Assembly (NCBI GenBank): GCA_007449985.2
Contig: VIIQ02000593.1
Location: 310,001 to 374,000, forward strand
DNA length: 64,000 bases
Direction: 5' to 3'
Source: Desmodesmus armatus
Taxonomy: Eukaryota > Chlorophyta > Chlorophyceae > Sphaeropleales > Scenedesmaceae
Made by a program: the position numbers and the translations under genes. Shown here piece by piece: positions 32,606 through 45,441 of this stretch (its first letter is position 1; every line of letters begins with the position of its first letter). The notes beneath the pieces are model-generated. The model was not told where the DNA came from, searched no databases, and was given only the letters and a program-made list of their open reading frames with translations.

Positions 32606-35600
32606 TCATATCCGCAGTGGTGTTGTGCCGATTGGCTTCACATCCTCTGCAGGGCTGTTGCGGATGAAGTCAGCCCAGTGCTTGGGCATCAGATTGGCCA
32701 GAGTGACTGCGTCAGCACGGCCCTCCAGCGCAACCTGCAACAACAAGGATACAGCATGTTGGAACTCAGTATGCAGCAGGTAGGTAATACAATCAGAAAG
32801 TTGGGGTTGTCTCAGGGAGGTGCCTGCACAGGGAGGGCACTTTGAAAAGGATGTGCCATATGCAGTGCATGGCAGGGGCAAGCGCCAAGCCAAAAACAAC
32901 AACACCCAACCTGCCAGCCAGTCGTGAACCTTGGATAGCTGGGTGCTTACGTCTGCTGAGCAGATCTCTAAGATACATTCCTGCATGTATGAAGCCCTCC
33001 TGCCAACTTTCCCAGTCCTTTCATTCGCATGCAGTCAGCCTCTCACCTCGAGCGTGGCCACATCATACAGAAGCTTCTCCACAGCCCCCTTTGTTTTCTG
33101 CAGCTTTGGTCCCAAGGCGGCTGCAATGGCATCTCCCTCTTCACGACCCAGCCACAGGTTTTCCAGCACGACAGGGAAGCCACCTGTACACAGTGAATCC
33201 ACAGACACAAGCGATTTGTTCACAAACCCTGGCAGGCACGGCAACCTGTGTACACTGCTGTACAGGTCGCTGGCAGGATGAATGAGCCGGGGAATGGGCA
33301 TCACCCCCAACCTCCTCTCATCAGAACCAGCTGACCAAACAAGCACCCAACCATAGAACTGCTCCAGACACCTAGCAGACACTTATGTCTCTCACACAAC
33401 ACTGTGTACAGTAAGTGAGTGATAACTGCAACAGCCCCACTGGTTCATGCACAGCATGGCCTTGAGCCGCAGGGTGTGACTCACCCTCCAAGTTGCTGTT
33501 GATCTGGCCCAGCTTTGCCGCCAGCAGTCCCCTCAGCTGCTGCACCTCCCCCAGGATGTTGTCCACACTGTCTGCTGCTGCAGAGGAGCCCAGGGACTTG
33601 CAGGCACGAGCAAACAGCCCACTCAGCAGGTACGACACCTGCACAGCAACACCCATGAACATGTGCAACATGTGAACTTCTGCTGTACATGGAGTCAACA
33701 ATGAGCCAGCTACTGCTGTACTAGGCATGTTGATACAACATATAGGCCTCAGGGCAGGTCTGTTGTGCATCTGCGGCTATGCGCTTGATAGTATGGTAGC
33801 GGACTGAGGCACGCTGAGAAGGGCACACATTGCTGTCTCACCCACACAACATGGCAGGGCCTGGTCAACCCCTGCCCCACATGCGCTGCTATGCTACAGC
33901 CAGTCATGGCAGCTGATCAGCCCAAATACAGCAGGGCGCCAGCACACCACAGCCACAGCGTTCTTTGTAAAAACCCACCCATACCTGCAGAAATGTATCA
34001 AGAGATTGACAGCAACAGCAGCAGCAACCCCTTCTTACCTGCTTCATGCCGTCGTCCACTGCCAGCTGGGCCAGCAGCCAGTCGGAGATCTTTGCTGCGT
34101 GCTCAGGCTCCTGCCACAGCACGTGCTCCAGCAGCAGGCAGTCATACTCACTCACAGTGTCACGCCCATCACAGTAGGCTGCAACCTGCACAGGCAGACA
34201 GGAGCGAGCATCCAATTAGTGGAGAGACTGGGGAACAGGGGGGCAGGGCATTAGCCACAACCACATCAGCAACACAACACATCACAAGTCCACAGAGTAG
34301 CTACTGGGTCTGCAGTGTTGAATGTTGTCGAGATGGAGTAACAAAAGTACATGCGCACGTCCTGCAGGACATATGCTATTGTCAGCACAACACTCCATAC
34401 AGCAGCCCGGCAGGTTACCCTCAGCAGTCAAGTTGTCCTGCCACGATGTTCATAAGGGGAAAACCCGCTCACGTGAGCCAGCACAGGCCAGCCCCGCACC
34501 TGCATGAGTGCCACAGCCTTCACCAGGCGCCTGTCAGACACATACACAGGAGGCTCAATCTTCTCCTGCAAGTAGCAGTAGGAACAACAGCAGCGAGTCA
34601 TGCAGGCGCAGCACCAGAAACATCAGCAGCCTCACCAAAGCTCACGTCCTTCAAAAACCTATTGGGCCTGGCAGGCGACCATACCCTGGCTACAAGGCAG
34701 CCAGCTGCAGCCGCACTCAAGTTACTACAAGGCTACAAGCCAAGGCTTTCACAGCAGCTGCCACTAAAACAAGGCGACACCAAAACTGGGGCCCTAGCCT
34801 AGGGCTGGGCCTGCTGGGCTGCTGGACCAGCATGGGAGCCTTCTTCAACAACAGCAAGCCACCCTGCACAGGCCTTCGCGAGCCTGACTGACCCCAACCG
34901 GCTCAGCCGTGTTCCCAAGGAGGCAACCCTAGCATGAATGTCATGTGCAAGACGCCGTCGACGAGGCAACCGGCTGCATCTGTCGGGTCACACAGTGTCA
35001 GCAGGATTGTATCGGCTTGACGCAAACTGGGTGTCTTACACAGCCCAAAAAGGGTGCCCGCACCTGCAGGTATGTGCGCAAGTCTGCCAGCAACTGGATA
35101 ACGTGCTGAGGCACACGCACTGCGCCCATGGCCGCCCTGCGCGTGTTCTCAAAGTCGTCCGCCGTCAGCCGCATCGACGCATCAAACTGCACAAACACAC
35201 GCGGGGCCAGGACAGCACCCAGTACGTGAGGGTCACATGCATGGCTTGTGTTGCACTACGATGTGCACAAGTGCAGTGACTGCATCTACTTCAAGTAAGT
35301 GAGGCAAGAGGGACGACACAGCTGTCTCATGAGGGTTTGTTGCATCCACGGGGCCCCTGTGGCCAGGCAATAGGTTGCTGGGTGCAGAGACCATGCCATG
35401 CTGCTACAGTGTGGCGGTAAGTGAGGCCCCACCTGCATCTCGCCTGATCGAGCTCCCCTGCTGCTGCCGTTGCCGCCAAACCTGCCAGTGTCTTCCTCAT
35501 CGTAGGTGTTGCCAGCATAGTAGTCCAGCATCTGGGTCAAACCTACACCCAACACAACACACAACATCACTAGTCACAGCCCTTACCATGTGCTTGGACA

Positions 35601-38600
35601 GCACTTTTGAATGCACTTAGACGCACTTTGTAATTCAGCGGTTTGTCACGGCACCTTTTCCAGCAGGTGCAGGCTTGGCTCTAGTGTCATAAGGGAAACA
35701 CTTCTGACTTTGGCTGCCCCTGTTCCCCTCCCCACCTGGCGCATGCGCTCTTAACTATCACATAGTGCACCCTCTCCCTTACTCCCCTTACACTCAACCG
35801 ACCAGCCTTTTGTCAAGGGCTGTACCTCCCTGCCCCCAGCACACATACGCACACCTTCTGACTGTCGTGCTGACCATGCACCTAATCGGTGCAAGTGATG
35901 TGTCAACTCTCATACCCACCTGCTGCCGTGACCTGCTTGACCTCCTTGCGTATCAAGAAGCGGTCATACAGTGCGTCCAGCTCCTCACTCTCTGGCAGCT
36001 CATTACTGGCACCAACAAGTGTGACCAGCGGCACCTGCAGCCAAAGGTGAACTCAATTACGAAGCAGCAACCCTTATCTCAACAGTACAGCTTAGAGCGC
36101 AGCACCCAACCTGCCCAGACAAGCATTTGTGCAGGACAGCCAGGCGGTCATTGGTGTCATGTCAGCTGGCAGCTGGCAGGCATACAGTCCACCACCACCA
36201 ACCCACCACCACTGTGGCATCGACTGAGGGAAGTGAGCCCTGCAGGTAGCACCTGTTGCTGCAGGCTCCCTCCCTCCCTCACCTTGGTGCGTGTGCTGCC
36301 GTTGTCGAAGAGCCTCTCGTTCAGCAGTGTGAGCAGTGTGTTGAGGATGGCACTGTTGGCCTTGAAGATCTCATCAATGAAGGCAACCTGGGGACACACA
36401 CAGCCACACACGTCATGGTGTCAGACAACTTTGACAAAAAGTACAAGATGCACTCAAATGCAGACATTATCCCAGTAAACACTCAACACATATAGCGACA
36501 GCAGGCGTTCAAAGGTGGGTACAGCTGATAAACTTTTCTTGAGATGTAACCAGCTGGCATATGTAAGGTCTACTTGAGGTTTACACTGCTGGTACATAAT
36601 CGCAGCGGGTGTTGACACGCCATCTTTTCCTGCACTTGCCCCCCACTCAGCGTGAAAACTACTCATCCCCGCCTCTGAAATTGGGGGACCAGTCTCCCCA
36701 GTGGCAAGGCCATCTGATGCTGACACTGGTATTGACCATGGACCATACTTGTGCATCCGGCAGGTAGCCTCATGTCTGCCTCACATACTTGGGCAGGATG
36801 GGGGTGGGAGATTGCATCATGCACGACCCTCTCAGCCCTAACATACGCTAGGGTCTCTCAACAGGCTTAGGTCCCCAACTAACCCCCGCCCGCCGCCCGC
36901 CGTCACTGCGTCACTGAGTCAGCATATCACTCATCCCATACCTACCTGTGCGTCAGGCAGGTATCCTCGTGTCTGCCTCACGTACTTGTCTTCCTCCAGT
37001 GCCCGCATGCTGAGGGGGCCAAACAGCTCCTCAGGCACTGAGAAGCGGGTCAGCAGCCGCTCAAAGTACGAACCCTGGATCAGCTGGCTCAGACGGCGAC
37101 CAACCTCCGACTTGGCAGTACCTGGGGGTGATGGTGTGGCAACACAGGGGCCAGGATTGGAGGACAGACACAGAGTGAGGGTGCGGCATGTGGAGCAGTG
37201 CCAGGCGAGTGTCCGGTGCGGTCTGCAAGCGATGAAACGACAGTGGAATGTGCAGTGCAGTGCGTAGATGACTTAGTTTGTGACTGCAGTGTACTGCAAC
37301 ATGTGTTGTATGCATGTGTACAAGCACTAACGCTGAGTCAGACCAATGACACATGAAACAGTGAAACGAACAGTGTGTTTGCCTCACCGGGTGGGCCGAT
37401 GAGCAGGATGTGTTCACGACACATGGCAGCCAGCAGTAGCAGCCGCACCTGCAGCGGCACACAGCAGCCACGCACATACTGTAGTCACAGGGCAGTCGAC
37501 TGTCACCTGCAGGCTGGCTGCCCACAATCACTATTCGTGGAGCGAGCATAATGCAGCACGGGTGACAGCAGCAAGCCCTGCAGTAGCTGCTGCTCGACAG
37601 CCTCAAAAGCAGACCACCTTGCGCAATTAGCTGCTGCTTGACATAGCACAGTTGGCCAAACCCAACGAGTGCCAGTGACAGCTGCACAAGCAGGCATCCA
37701 AGCACCTGCACCTATGGTCAGCAGCTCTGCCAAAAGAGCAAGTGGCTGTCGTGAGTGCCGCTGCCCTGCCCTGCTATCGCCCTTACTAAGGAAGAGACTC
37801 ATCTGAAGCCCTGCCGAGTTTCACACAACCGAAGCCCTGCTGGCAGCCCAACCCACCCAACACCCTGTTGCCGCGGCCCAGCCAGCTGACAGCACAGAGC
37901 CGCCCCCCCCCCCCCACCCACCCACCCACCCACCCACCACACACACAAACACAGAGCCCAGGAAGCAGGCCAGAGAAGTCGCCCCACAGCACAGCACAGC
38001 ATGTGGGCCCACCATACAGCACAGTACAGTGTTGCTGCGTCTGACCAACGCACCTCTGTGTCCCTCTCCACCAGTCCTGTCTGCATGATATCAATGGCCG
38101 TCTCCAGCCTACTGCGCAGCTCACGCGTGTCCACAGACCTGCCGCCGTAACTGCTGCTACTGCTGCTGCCTGTGTAGTTGCTGAACCTGCCTGTGCGGCC
38201 TGGCCCTGCCTGTGCCATGATGTCTGACATCCGCTGAGAGGCTGCACTCTTCAGCTCTTGCATCTGCAATGGCAACCAAGGCAGGATTTGGTTGGCCCAG
38301 GGAAGGGCTGGCCAGCTGCTTTGTTTTGAGGTTATCTGGGCTGCAGGCATGGAGTTCAAGAAGCAATCTGACCCCCATCACCACACCAACGCCACCCTCA
38401 ACACAACCCACAGGACCAGCAGCTGAAGAACACATGCTGTGTTGGGGCTGTCTGAGGGGCAGAACATGCGGCTAATAATGGGAACAAACCTGCATGTTGG
38501 AGGCCCTCTCCCTGTCCATATAGCTGCCACCATCTGCATAGCGATCAGACGGGACACCAGGCACACAGCAGAGAGTCAGGCTTCAACGACCCTGGGTTTG

Positions 38601-38699
38601 AATTACAACATACAATTTTGCACACTCAAGGGGCCACTGACCGCTGCTGGTGGCCTTATTGCCACTGCCAGAGGGATAACCCGGCAGCCGAGCACCCAC
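32606..38699 (-). CDS. RavA/MoxR-type AAA+ ATPase
   Basis: AAA+ ATPase of the MoxR branch, closest in motif pattern to bacterial RavA; family members act as chaperone-like remodelers. Exons in minus-strand order are 38699-38642, 38533-38490, 38263-38054, 37448-37388, 37121-36946, 36387-36283, 36034-35920, 35542-35433, 35186-35064, 34565-34500, 34185-34039, 33638-33485, 33183-33047 and 32734-32606 (TGA). All joins keep phase. From MQELK at 38263 they give 510 residues, about RavA length. Motifs are Walker A region [48 protein letters not shown], Walker [26 protein letters not shown], sensor [20 protein letters not shown] and LIRKEV. The N-terminus is Ser/Gly-rich and its start codon, upstream of 38699, is unresolved, so a targeting peptide cannot be judged. 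No ViaA-type partner gene is adjacent. Confidence 0.9.
36743..36790 (-). pseudogene. Decayed copy of the end of the Walker-B-preceding exon
   Basis: Read on the minus strand, 36790-36743 gives KYVRQT, a stop, then GYLPDAQV. The real exon end at about 36995-36946 reads [14 protein letters not shown]. The copy lies about 200 bp downstream within the next intron and has a TGA in place of the Arg codon. It is therefore a duplicated exon fragment that cannot be used without truncation. Confidence 0.8.
37904..37951. repeat. Poly-C run with (CCCA)n and (CA)n
   Basis: A run of C residues is followed by CCACCCA repeats and a short ACACACA tract within a RavA-gene intron. Simple-sequence DNA only; on the minus strand it is G-rich and could form unusual structure. 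Confidence 0.85.
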
Positions 38700-39316
38700 C
38701 TGATGCTGACACCCGCAAGCGCTGCTGCCTGCAAGTCAGAGGTATGGCGTGTGAGGGTGGGGTGTGCCCGGGGGTGGGAAGGACAGCAGAGGAGAGGCAG
38801 GGTACCATCCTGCAGCGCATTGGTACCCACCTAGACCTGCATGGTGCATGCCTGGCTGCAAATGGCCTGTGCTGGCCGGTTATCTGCATTCTGCCAGCAG
38901 AGGCAGACTGGATGGAGGGTGTATTCATGACCGTCTGTTCACTCTCAGGCCTGCAGGCCACTGTGTTTCAGGCGTTAATGATGCCAGCAGACAAACGCAT
39001 AGCATCGCGGTTGCCCCATGCCTCTTGCGTCAACAGGGTTCTGTGTAGATCATGTCCAGCTCAACTCAATCTGGGGCAGTTAGAGCAACAATAGTGGTTT
39101 TTGGAACTACAAAAGAGATTGTACTATTGTTTTCTTATGTTTGTTCTGCATCCTTCATTATCACGGACAAAACAGAGCAGTAGAACAGCACAGTCCACCT
39201 GCCTTCAGTTCGTTCAACATTGGTCTCTCTTGTGCGCCACGACTGACAGAACAACTCTCTGCCCAGTTCCATCACACCGTGTGCTGCTGTTGCTGGGCTG
39301 GGCCCAAGCTTGCACC
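38700..39316. other. Divergent 5' region of the RavA-type and RS/SMAP genes
   Basis: It should contain the first exon(s) and promoter of the RavA-type gene (-) and the promoter of the gene at 39317 (+). An ATG followed by a GT near 38815-38825 (-) could be a first short exon (MRCRM), but this is a guess from phase alone. Confidence 0.5.
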
Positions 39317-41024
39317 ATGAGCTCCAGGGACCACCACCGCAGCGACCGGCTGTGCTATGACAGGCGCAGATCACGCAGCCCAGGCAGAATCAGCCATAGA
39401 GACCATCGTTATGATGACAGAAGCACTAGCAGGCACAGCAGCAGGCAGGAGCGCTCCCGCAGCCCTGGCAGGAGGTACAGCAGGTCCCCGCCTAGGCGAG
39501 ATAGGTACCCCCCAGACATGCGTAGGGAGGCTAGTCACAGAGATGGGCGCTACCAAGACAGAGGACGTGAGCAGCAGCAGCACAGCAGAAGGCATGGCAG
39601 CTCAAGGTCGCCTGCTCGGGACCAACCACCACCTGAGCCCAAGGCACTCAGCAGATGGGAAAGGTGAGACTGACCGGTGGGGCTGGGGGGAAGTAGCGAT
39701 CACCACACCAGCAGTTGGCAAGATTGTGATATCACAAAATATCCTCCGCTGCAGCGCTGTTGGCATCCTCCACACCATGCCGTGTGCCTGATATGTGTGC
39801 AGAAAGCAAGACCTCATGTTACATTACTCAACCCTCCAGGCCTGTCACCATGAACCTGCATGGCTGCATGTCCCCGGACATGGGCATGCATAGGGCATGC
39901 ATCACTGCCATCACCAGCAGAAGTTTGCTCCGCTTCCACCCTGCATGCCCATGCGCCTGGTTCAAGTCGAGTTGTGACTGACATACTGTGAGTGCAGTTT
40001 GTTGCTGGGCCCTGCGTCCCTGAACCATGCAGGATGGAGCAGGAGCAGGAGGACCAAGAAGACCGCCAGCCTCAGCTGACCTCAAAGCAGCCGCAGCAGC
40101 AGCGACATGACCGGCACAAGCAGCAAGATCAGCAGCATCGAGAGGAACAGCGGCCTGCTGTGCCTGCAGCAGCAGGAGGAGCAGCCGCAGCGCCCAAGTT
40201 CGGTCCGCAAGACAGCAAAAGCCTGGTTCTGCAGATGATGCAGGTAAGTAGCTTTGTGACACCTTGGGGCAGCAGGCACGGGCTTGCTGCATGAGGTGAT
40301 CAGCAATAGCTGCATGCATGCGCTAGGCACTTTGTTTTGCTGTCAAGTTGGGCACTCAGCCCCCAGCATGTGTTGGGACAGAAAGGGCGCAACGCAGCCA
40401 ACAGCCAGAAGCTGTACAGCTGCTCAGGCAGGCTGCACAAAAGCAGCAACCACCACCGCAACACACGTAGCGGGGTTGCGGCAAGGTGCTTGAGCTTGGC
40501 ATCTCCCATAGCCTGTCTGAATTCACTGTGCAGCGCGCCTTGATGCTTGGCAAAAAGCTCCATTCATATGTCACTACATGCAGGCTCCTCCTGGCGCTGC
40601 CAGCAAACCACCAAGCGCCAGTGGCACAACAGCCGCTGCTGCCGCAGCCGCCGCAGCTGCTGCAGCCGCCAGCCTCACGCAGCAGCACACGGCCAAGCAG
40701 CTCTGGACTGCCAAGCGGGATGCGGCAGCAGCCGGCGTCGCACCAGTGTATGGCAGAAACCATTGGGAGCTTGCTGAATTTCAAAGCGAGCAGGACAAGG
40801 TGAAGTTTCAGCGGCTGATGGGTGCACATAAAGCCGCTGCGTCAGCACTGCCAGCAGCCGCTGCAGGAGCAGTGGCAGGCGGGGAGCTGTTGGCGTCTGA
40901 TGCCGTGCCTGGGCCACGTGTGCTGAGCAAGGATGGGCAGCAGCGGGTGCTGAGTGATGTGGAGCGGCAGTTTGTTGCAGGGTTGCGGCGAGCTGATGGG
41001 CGCACTGTCGGGCTGGGGCTGTGA
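39317..41024 (+). CDS. RS-rich protein with C-terminal SMAP domain (RSRC2-like)
   Basis: Three exons, 39317-39663, 40033-40243 and 40584-41024, join in frame to 332 residues. The N-terminus (residues about 1-115) is an RS-type domain with SRSPGR, RSRSPGRRYSRSPPRRDR and SSRSPAR blocks, as in splicing-associated nuclear proteins. The middle is Gln/Glu/Arg-rich and includes a run of 14 alanines. Near residue 245 come RNHWELAEFQSEQDKVKF and QRLMGAHK, which fit the small acidic protein (SMAP) domain that ends RSRC2-type proteins. A nuclear RNA-processing role is inferred from this architecture; no enzyme motif is present. The start at 39317 is preceded by an ACC context. Confidence 0.8.
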
Positions 41025-41361
41025 TGGAGTTGTCTGGAAGTGTTGCTGTGTTGTTGGTGTTTGTGCTCAGTGCTGTGCTGGTCGCACATCTGTCCTGACT
41101 TTCAGGTTGCGCATGCATATGGCTGTATGAATTGCCTGCACAGCCAAGTTGTGAGGGTGCAGACAACTGAACACATGATCAATGCACACATGATGTTGGA
41201 GAAAGAGAGTTTGCAGGAAACTCCGTCACTGGCACCCATGTGCTGATGCACACGGAGCTGGTGTCTGTGTGATAGCAGCTACCACTGCAAATTTCATAGC
41301 GGTCGCGCAACCCCCTAGCCAGCGACGCACCAGCAGGCACTAACCACTTTTTTTTGTTGAC

Positions 41362-41398
41362 AGACACGGCAGCTCCAGCCTCTGCGATCTTACTACAA
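41362..41398 (+). repeat. Dispersed 37-bp element, copy 2
   Basis: AGACACGGCAGCTCCAGCCT then CTGCGATCTTACTACAA. It is preceded by TTTTTTTTGTTGAC, which resembles the flank of the inverted third copy, so similarity between those two extends to about 47 bp. Confidence 0.9.
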
Positions 41399-41652
41399 CA
41401 GCAGGCACACCCAACAGCAGGCGCCCTTCCACGGCCCAAGATGGCGGCTCCCAACGCGACATGGCCAGACATGCTCCCAGCTGGCCACATGCATACATAC
41501 CACCGCAATCAACCAATGAAACCTGTTGTCAGAACGGCAAGGTTAACACAAAACCGTACGGCACATGCATGCATGCCACCACACTCAAGTATGGCAATCA
41601 ACCTGTCAGCAAGGCTTGTTCAGTCAAGGCAGGCCAAGCCAGAAGCCATGAT

Positions 41653-41708
41653 GATCACCAGGGGTACTGATACTAACGGTTAATGTATCAGTACCCCTGA
41701 TGATCACC
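41653..41708. repeat. Near-perfect hairpin, 21-bp arms
   Basis: GATCACCAGGGGTACTGATA at the left is matched on the right by GTATCAGTACCCCTGATGAT with one mismatch in 21, around a loop of about 11 nt (TAACGGTTAAT, itself palindromic in part). No coding frame is involved. Confidence 0.88.
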
Positions 41709-42258
41709 CACAACACCCACAAACCTGAGCATGCCTTGCCCGAATTGTGCTCATGCAAATGTACCAAACATCTTACATCAGTACTATCAGTGTCCTAGCA
41801 CGGAATGTCAGCACGATGTATGCAGAACACACAATGACAACCAGTACACTCAACAGAAGTGCTGCAAGAGCAAGTTTATATGCTGTACAGCACCTGTGGT
41901 GTTCACAGATGGCCTGCGCCAGCATGATGCTACAGCAACCACAGTGCCAAACCAGTCTGGCTGAGAGCTTCCTTGTCACAGTGGTTGCTGCAAGCCCAAG
42001 TGCGCAACCCCAATGCAACAGCCAGAGAACAGAAATAGGTGAAAGTGAAAGACGAAAACGGACACCTGGGGAGAAAAGAGAAAGAAACTGCATACACTTG
42101 TAGGCAATGTACTGGCAGTACAAATTCAAGGACACCTTGCACAACCCATAGCAGTGGCTGTACAGTTCATGGGTGCTCACATCCTGAAGCACCACCCAAA
42201 AAAGAGGCAGTACAGTCCCTCAGCACCCACCAAACCAAGACAAATCATGTGCCTCACT

Positions 42259-45200
42259 TCATGTGATATCTGAGAAGCTGCGCACCCTGGACAGAGTCGA
42301 GCGGCAGCAGTCAGACAGACGCACCTCACGCCACACACACCGGACCAGGAACACCAGCGTGAATAGCACATAGGCAGCGTTCAGGCCGACAATAAACCAC
42401 GCAATGGGGTGTGGCTGCATCCAGATTTGCAGCCTTTCCTGCATCTGCGTTGATGGCTGCAATGCCCAGACAAGACCCAACCAACACAAAGAGAGAGGTT
42501 GACTGCCAGTACCAGACAGCTGTGCTTTTCCACGGCCGCACTGCAAGGACAAAAATCAAGTATATGCCCAACACAGCTGCAACCAGGATCAACTGCTGCA
42601 CCTCGTGCAGCCAAACACACACTGCAACCACTGCCAGCAGAAACCTGTGCAGATCCAGCACACTATCCCACACCAGCACGACAGACGTGCGCAGCTGAGA
42701 TGCCATCGTATCAAGATGCCGGAACCTCTCCAAACCCTGGGGACCCCTGAGCGCATCATAATCGGCGGCATAATCCTGGTACCTGTACGCCAGCCTTCCT
42801 GTGATGTGGTCTTCGACGCGGCGGCGAGGTCGGGAGGGAACTGAATTTGAACCCAAGTCTGCTGACACGGCCGATGCAGACAGGTGGCCTTTCAGATTGC
42901 CCTTGTATGCTTCGCGCAGCAGCACAACAGCTATGGCCACAGGGCACCCCAGGCACAGAAGCAACAGAATGCTGCTCAGCACTGCAGCACCAATTGACCA
43001 GGACTGCCACTGGCAGCCTTCACTGATTGTCGTGCAGTTTGGAGGGGGTGAACATGTCAGACGAACGTCCAAAGCCCAGCGACGCGCATTTGTTGCCAGG
43101 ATTTCGTCCGTGTTGTAAAAGTCCCCCACCTCGACGCACGACAGAAGGCCGACGGCAACAGTTGCCACACTCGTGTATACATCAAAGAACACCAACAGAG
43201 CTGTGGCAGTGAAGTGCTCCCAGAAGTAGTAGCTGAACCTCCTGCTGCGTGCGAACCTCACGCGGTGCGGCAAGCCAAAGTCTGCGGGACATGTGACACG
43301 CTGAGGCAAGGCTGTGGCCAACTCCGGGCTTGAAGCCGCGACTGCCTTCTGTGGCGCTACACTTGGCAGCCCACCGCCCGAAATACCACGCATGAAAGGG
43401 CTGTCATCCTCAAGTGTGGGTTGCACAATTGCAGCAGGGCATGAAGCACTTCCGTCCATGGCTGCGCGGACGCCTCCAGGGTTCACCACTGCGCCTGATG
43501 TGACACTGTACCCTTGCTCCAGGTCTGATATTGACAGCATGTCTGTGAGGTGCAGGTGGCGTCGGAGCCAGTGCTGTTTCAGCAGCCGCCTCAGCACACG
43601 GCGGCGCAGCAGTTTCACCCACAGCAGCTGCACCAGCACAACTGTAATGAACATGACCAGGGGGACCACCATGGTGCTGCATGACATGGACACAAGCAGG
43701 CACAGGCATCAATGGCTCACAAGGGCGTTTTTTGTAGGCAAGAACCAACTTGAAGTGTTGTGTTTGCCACATGACATAATGGCATGTTTGCTTGCAAGGT
43801 CCTGCCACCCTGCTGTGCTGACACTGTATGCCCGTGCGAGAGCAGCCGTGGGACCCGGCCATCTTGCAGCACACCCTGATGACGTGCAGAAGGGCGGTAA
43901 AGCGCGGCGAGGATGGGTTGCTCGTCCTGCAAGCAGCGTTTGCTGCTAGCAATGCCACTCACCTGACAGCTGCCCGGAACAGCACACTGCTTGCAATGTC
44001 ATGAGCCGTGAAGCCCTGCCACCAGTTCCAGGCTTGCAAAAGGCAGTCGAGGGAAGCCACGCGGCCAAACAAGATGTTGAAGTTAGATACGATAAACTTC
44101 CAGGCAGATGCATTGGCCCAAAGGCCCTGTTGAGCTGTGGCTCCACTCAGTGGCTGTGGTGACCATGGCATCCGGGACACAGGCAGGCTGACGATCAGCA
44201 TGATCCACTGGACATAGTTTGCAAGAGCCTGCGGGCAGGTGGCCAGCACGTCAGCACACATGGTCAACGGCAGGGGACCCAATGAGCAGCATCACTCGGT
44301 GTAGTCCATAAGCACACAACATTATCGTCCCTGACATGCCACAGCACTTCCGCGGCCACCTGATAGCAGCAGTAAAGGCCCTTGGCACTTTGCCCAGCAC
44401 AGCTTTGCGCAATAGGCAGACACCTGTCAGCAGTGTGGTGCAGGAGTGGCACTGCTCCTGCCAGTCATGCAACCGCACAGTGCTGAACACAGTCCTTGGA
44501 TGTTGAGATGGTTGATGCATTGGCTGGATGCACTCCCTGTGTCTACACATGAGCTGCATCATGAGTGTGTGCACACTGACCTTCACAACGTCCAGCGATC
44601 GACTGTAGACAACGTCACCCTTTGAGGTTGGGTCTAGGGAGGAGCAAGCAGCACCGTCCATGTTGACAGTCTTAGCAGCACCCTGGGCAGGCTGCACACT
44701 CCCGGCACTGTCCATATGCGGCCCTTGCTCCATCACTTTCCCCCTGTGCATTCCTGCTGCAGTGTGTTGCGGCCTGAGCACAGACTGTGGTGTTGGCTTA
44801 GCTTGGTCGCGCCTGGACTTAGTAGACATAGAACACCAGACGTTGAACAAGTACCAACAGGTCAGCACAGCCCAGTACAACACATAAAGCCCAGAGATAC
44901 CACCGCGGCTTGGATGGCTGAGTTGCTCATACGGGGCAGTGGAGTTGTGACTTGCCCCAAAGCACTTCGAGCAGGAAAATGGAGCTGTCTGTCCAAAGCC
45001 AGGCCGACAGACCCCACACAAGATGCCTTGATAGCCCTCCTCCACACTGCACAGAGACAGCCCATACTCTGCCCAGGTAAGGGGGTTCAATGATTGAGAT
45101 ATTTCGGCGGGCCACTTGTTGGGGTGCTTCTCTGCCGATTCATTGGCCCTGTGCTTGCAGGCAGCAGGGTTGGGGCATCTGCAGCGTTGGCAGGACAGGC

Positions 45201-45397
45201 AGCTTTCAGCCAGGCCTCCATGGTGACGTTCAGTAACAGTAGCAGTAGAGACCTCAACAGCAAGCACACCATGACCTCCATCAGCTGGCTCACAGATGTA
45301 TAAGAACTCAACATCTTACGGTGGGGGAGGTGGCGACCACTAAGAGGTCACGCACATCCCTCTCCTCAACTATCGCTGAGTGCCTGACATGTCAGGG

Positions 45398-45441
<44 letters not shown>

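Larger units (their letters stand above)
41025..42258. other. Intergenic region between convergent genes
   Basis: Contains the second copy of the 37-bp dispersed element and a hairpin at 41653-41708. Frames such as 41773-42195 (-) and 41747-42103 (+) have no family motif. I see no gene. Confidence 0.6.

Noticed and set aside
36454..36756. Minus-strand frame in the RavA intron containing [10 protein letters not shown], reminiscent of FERLLTRF in the adjacent exon
   Set aside because: The resemblance covers only a few residues and the DNA does not align; unlike the YLPDAQ copy it cannot be called a duplication.
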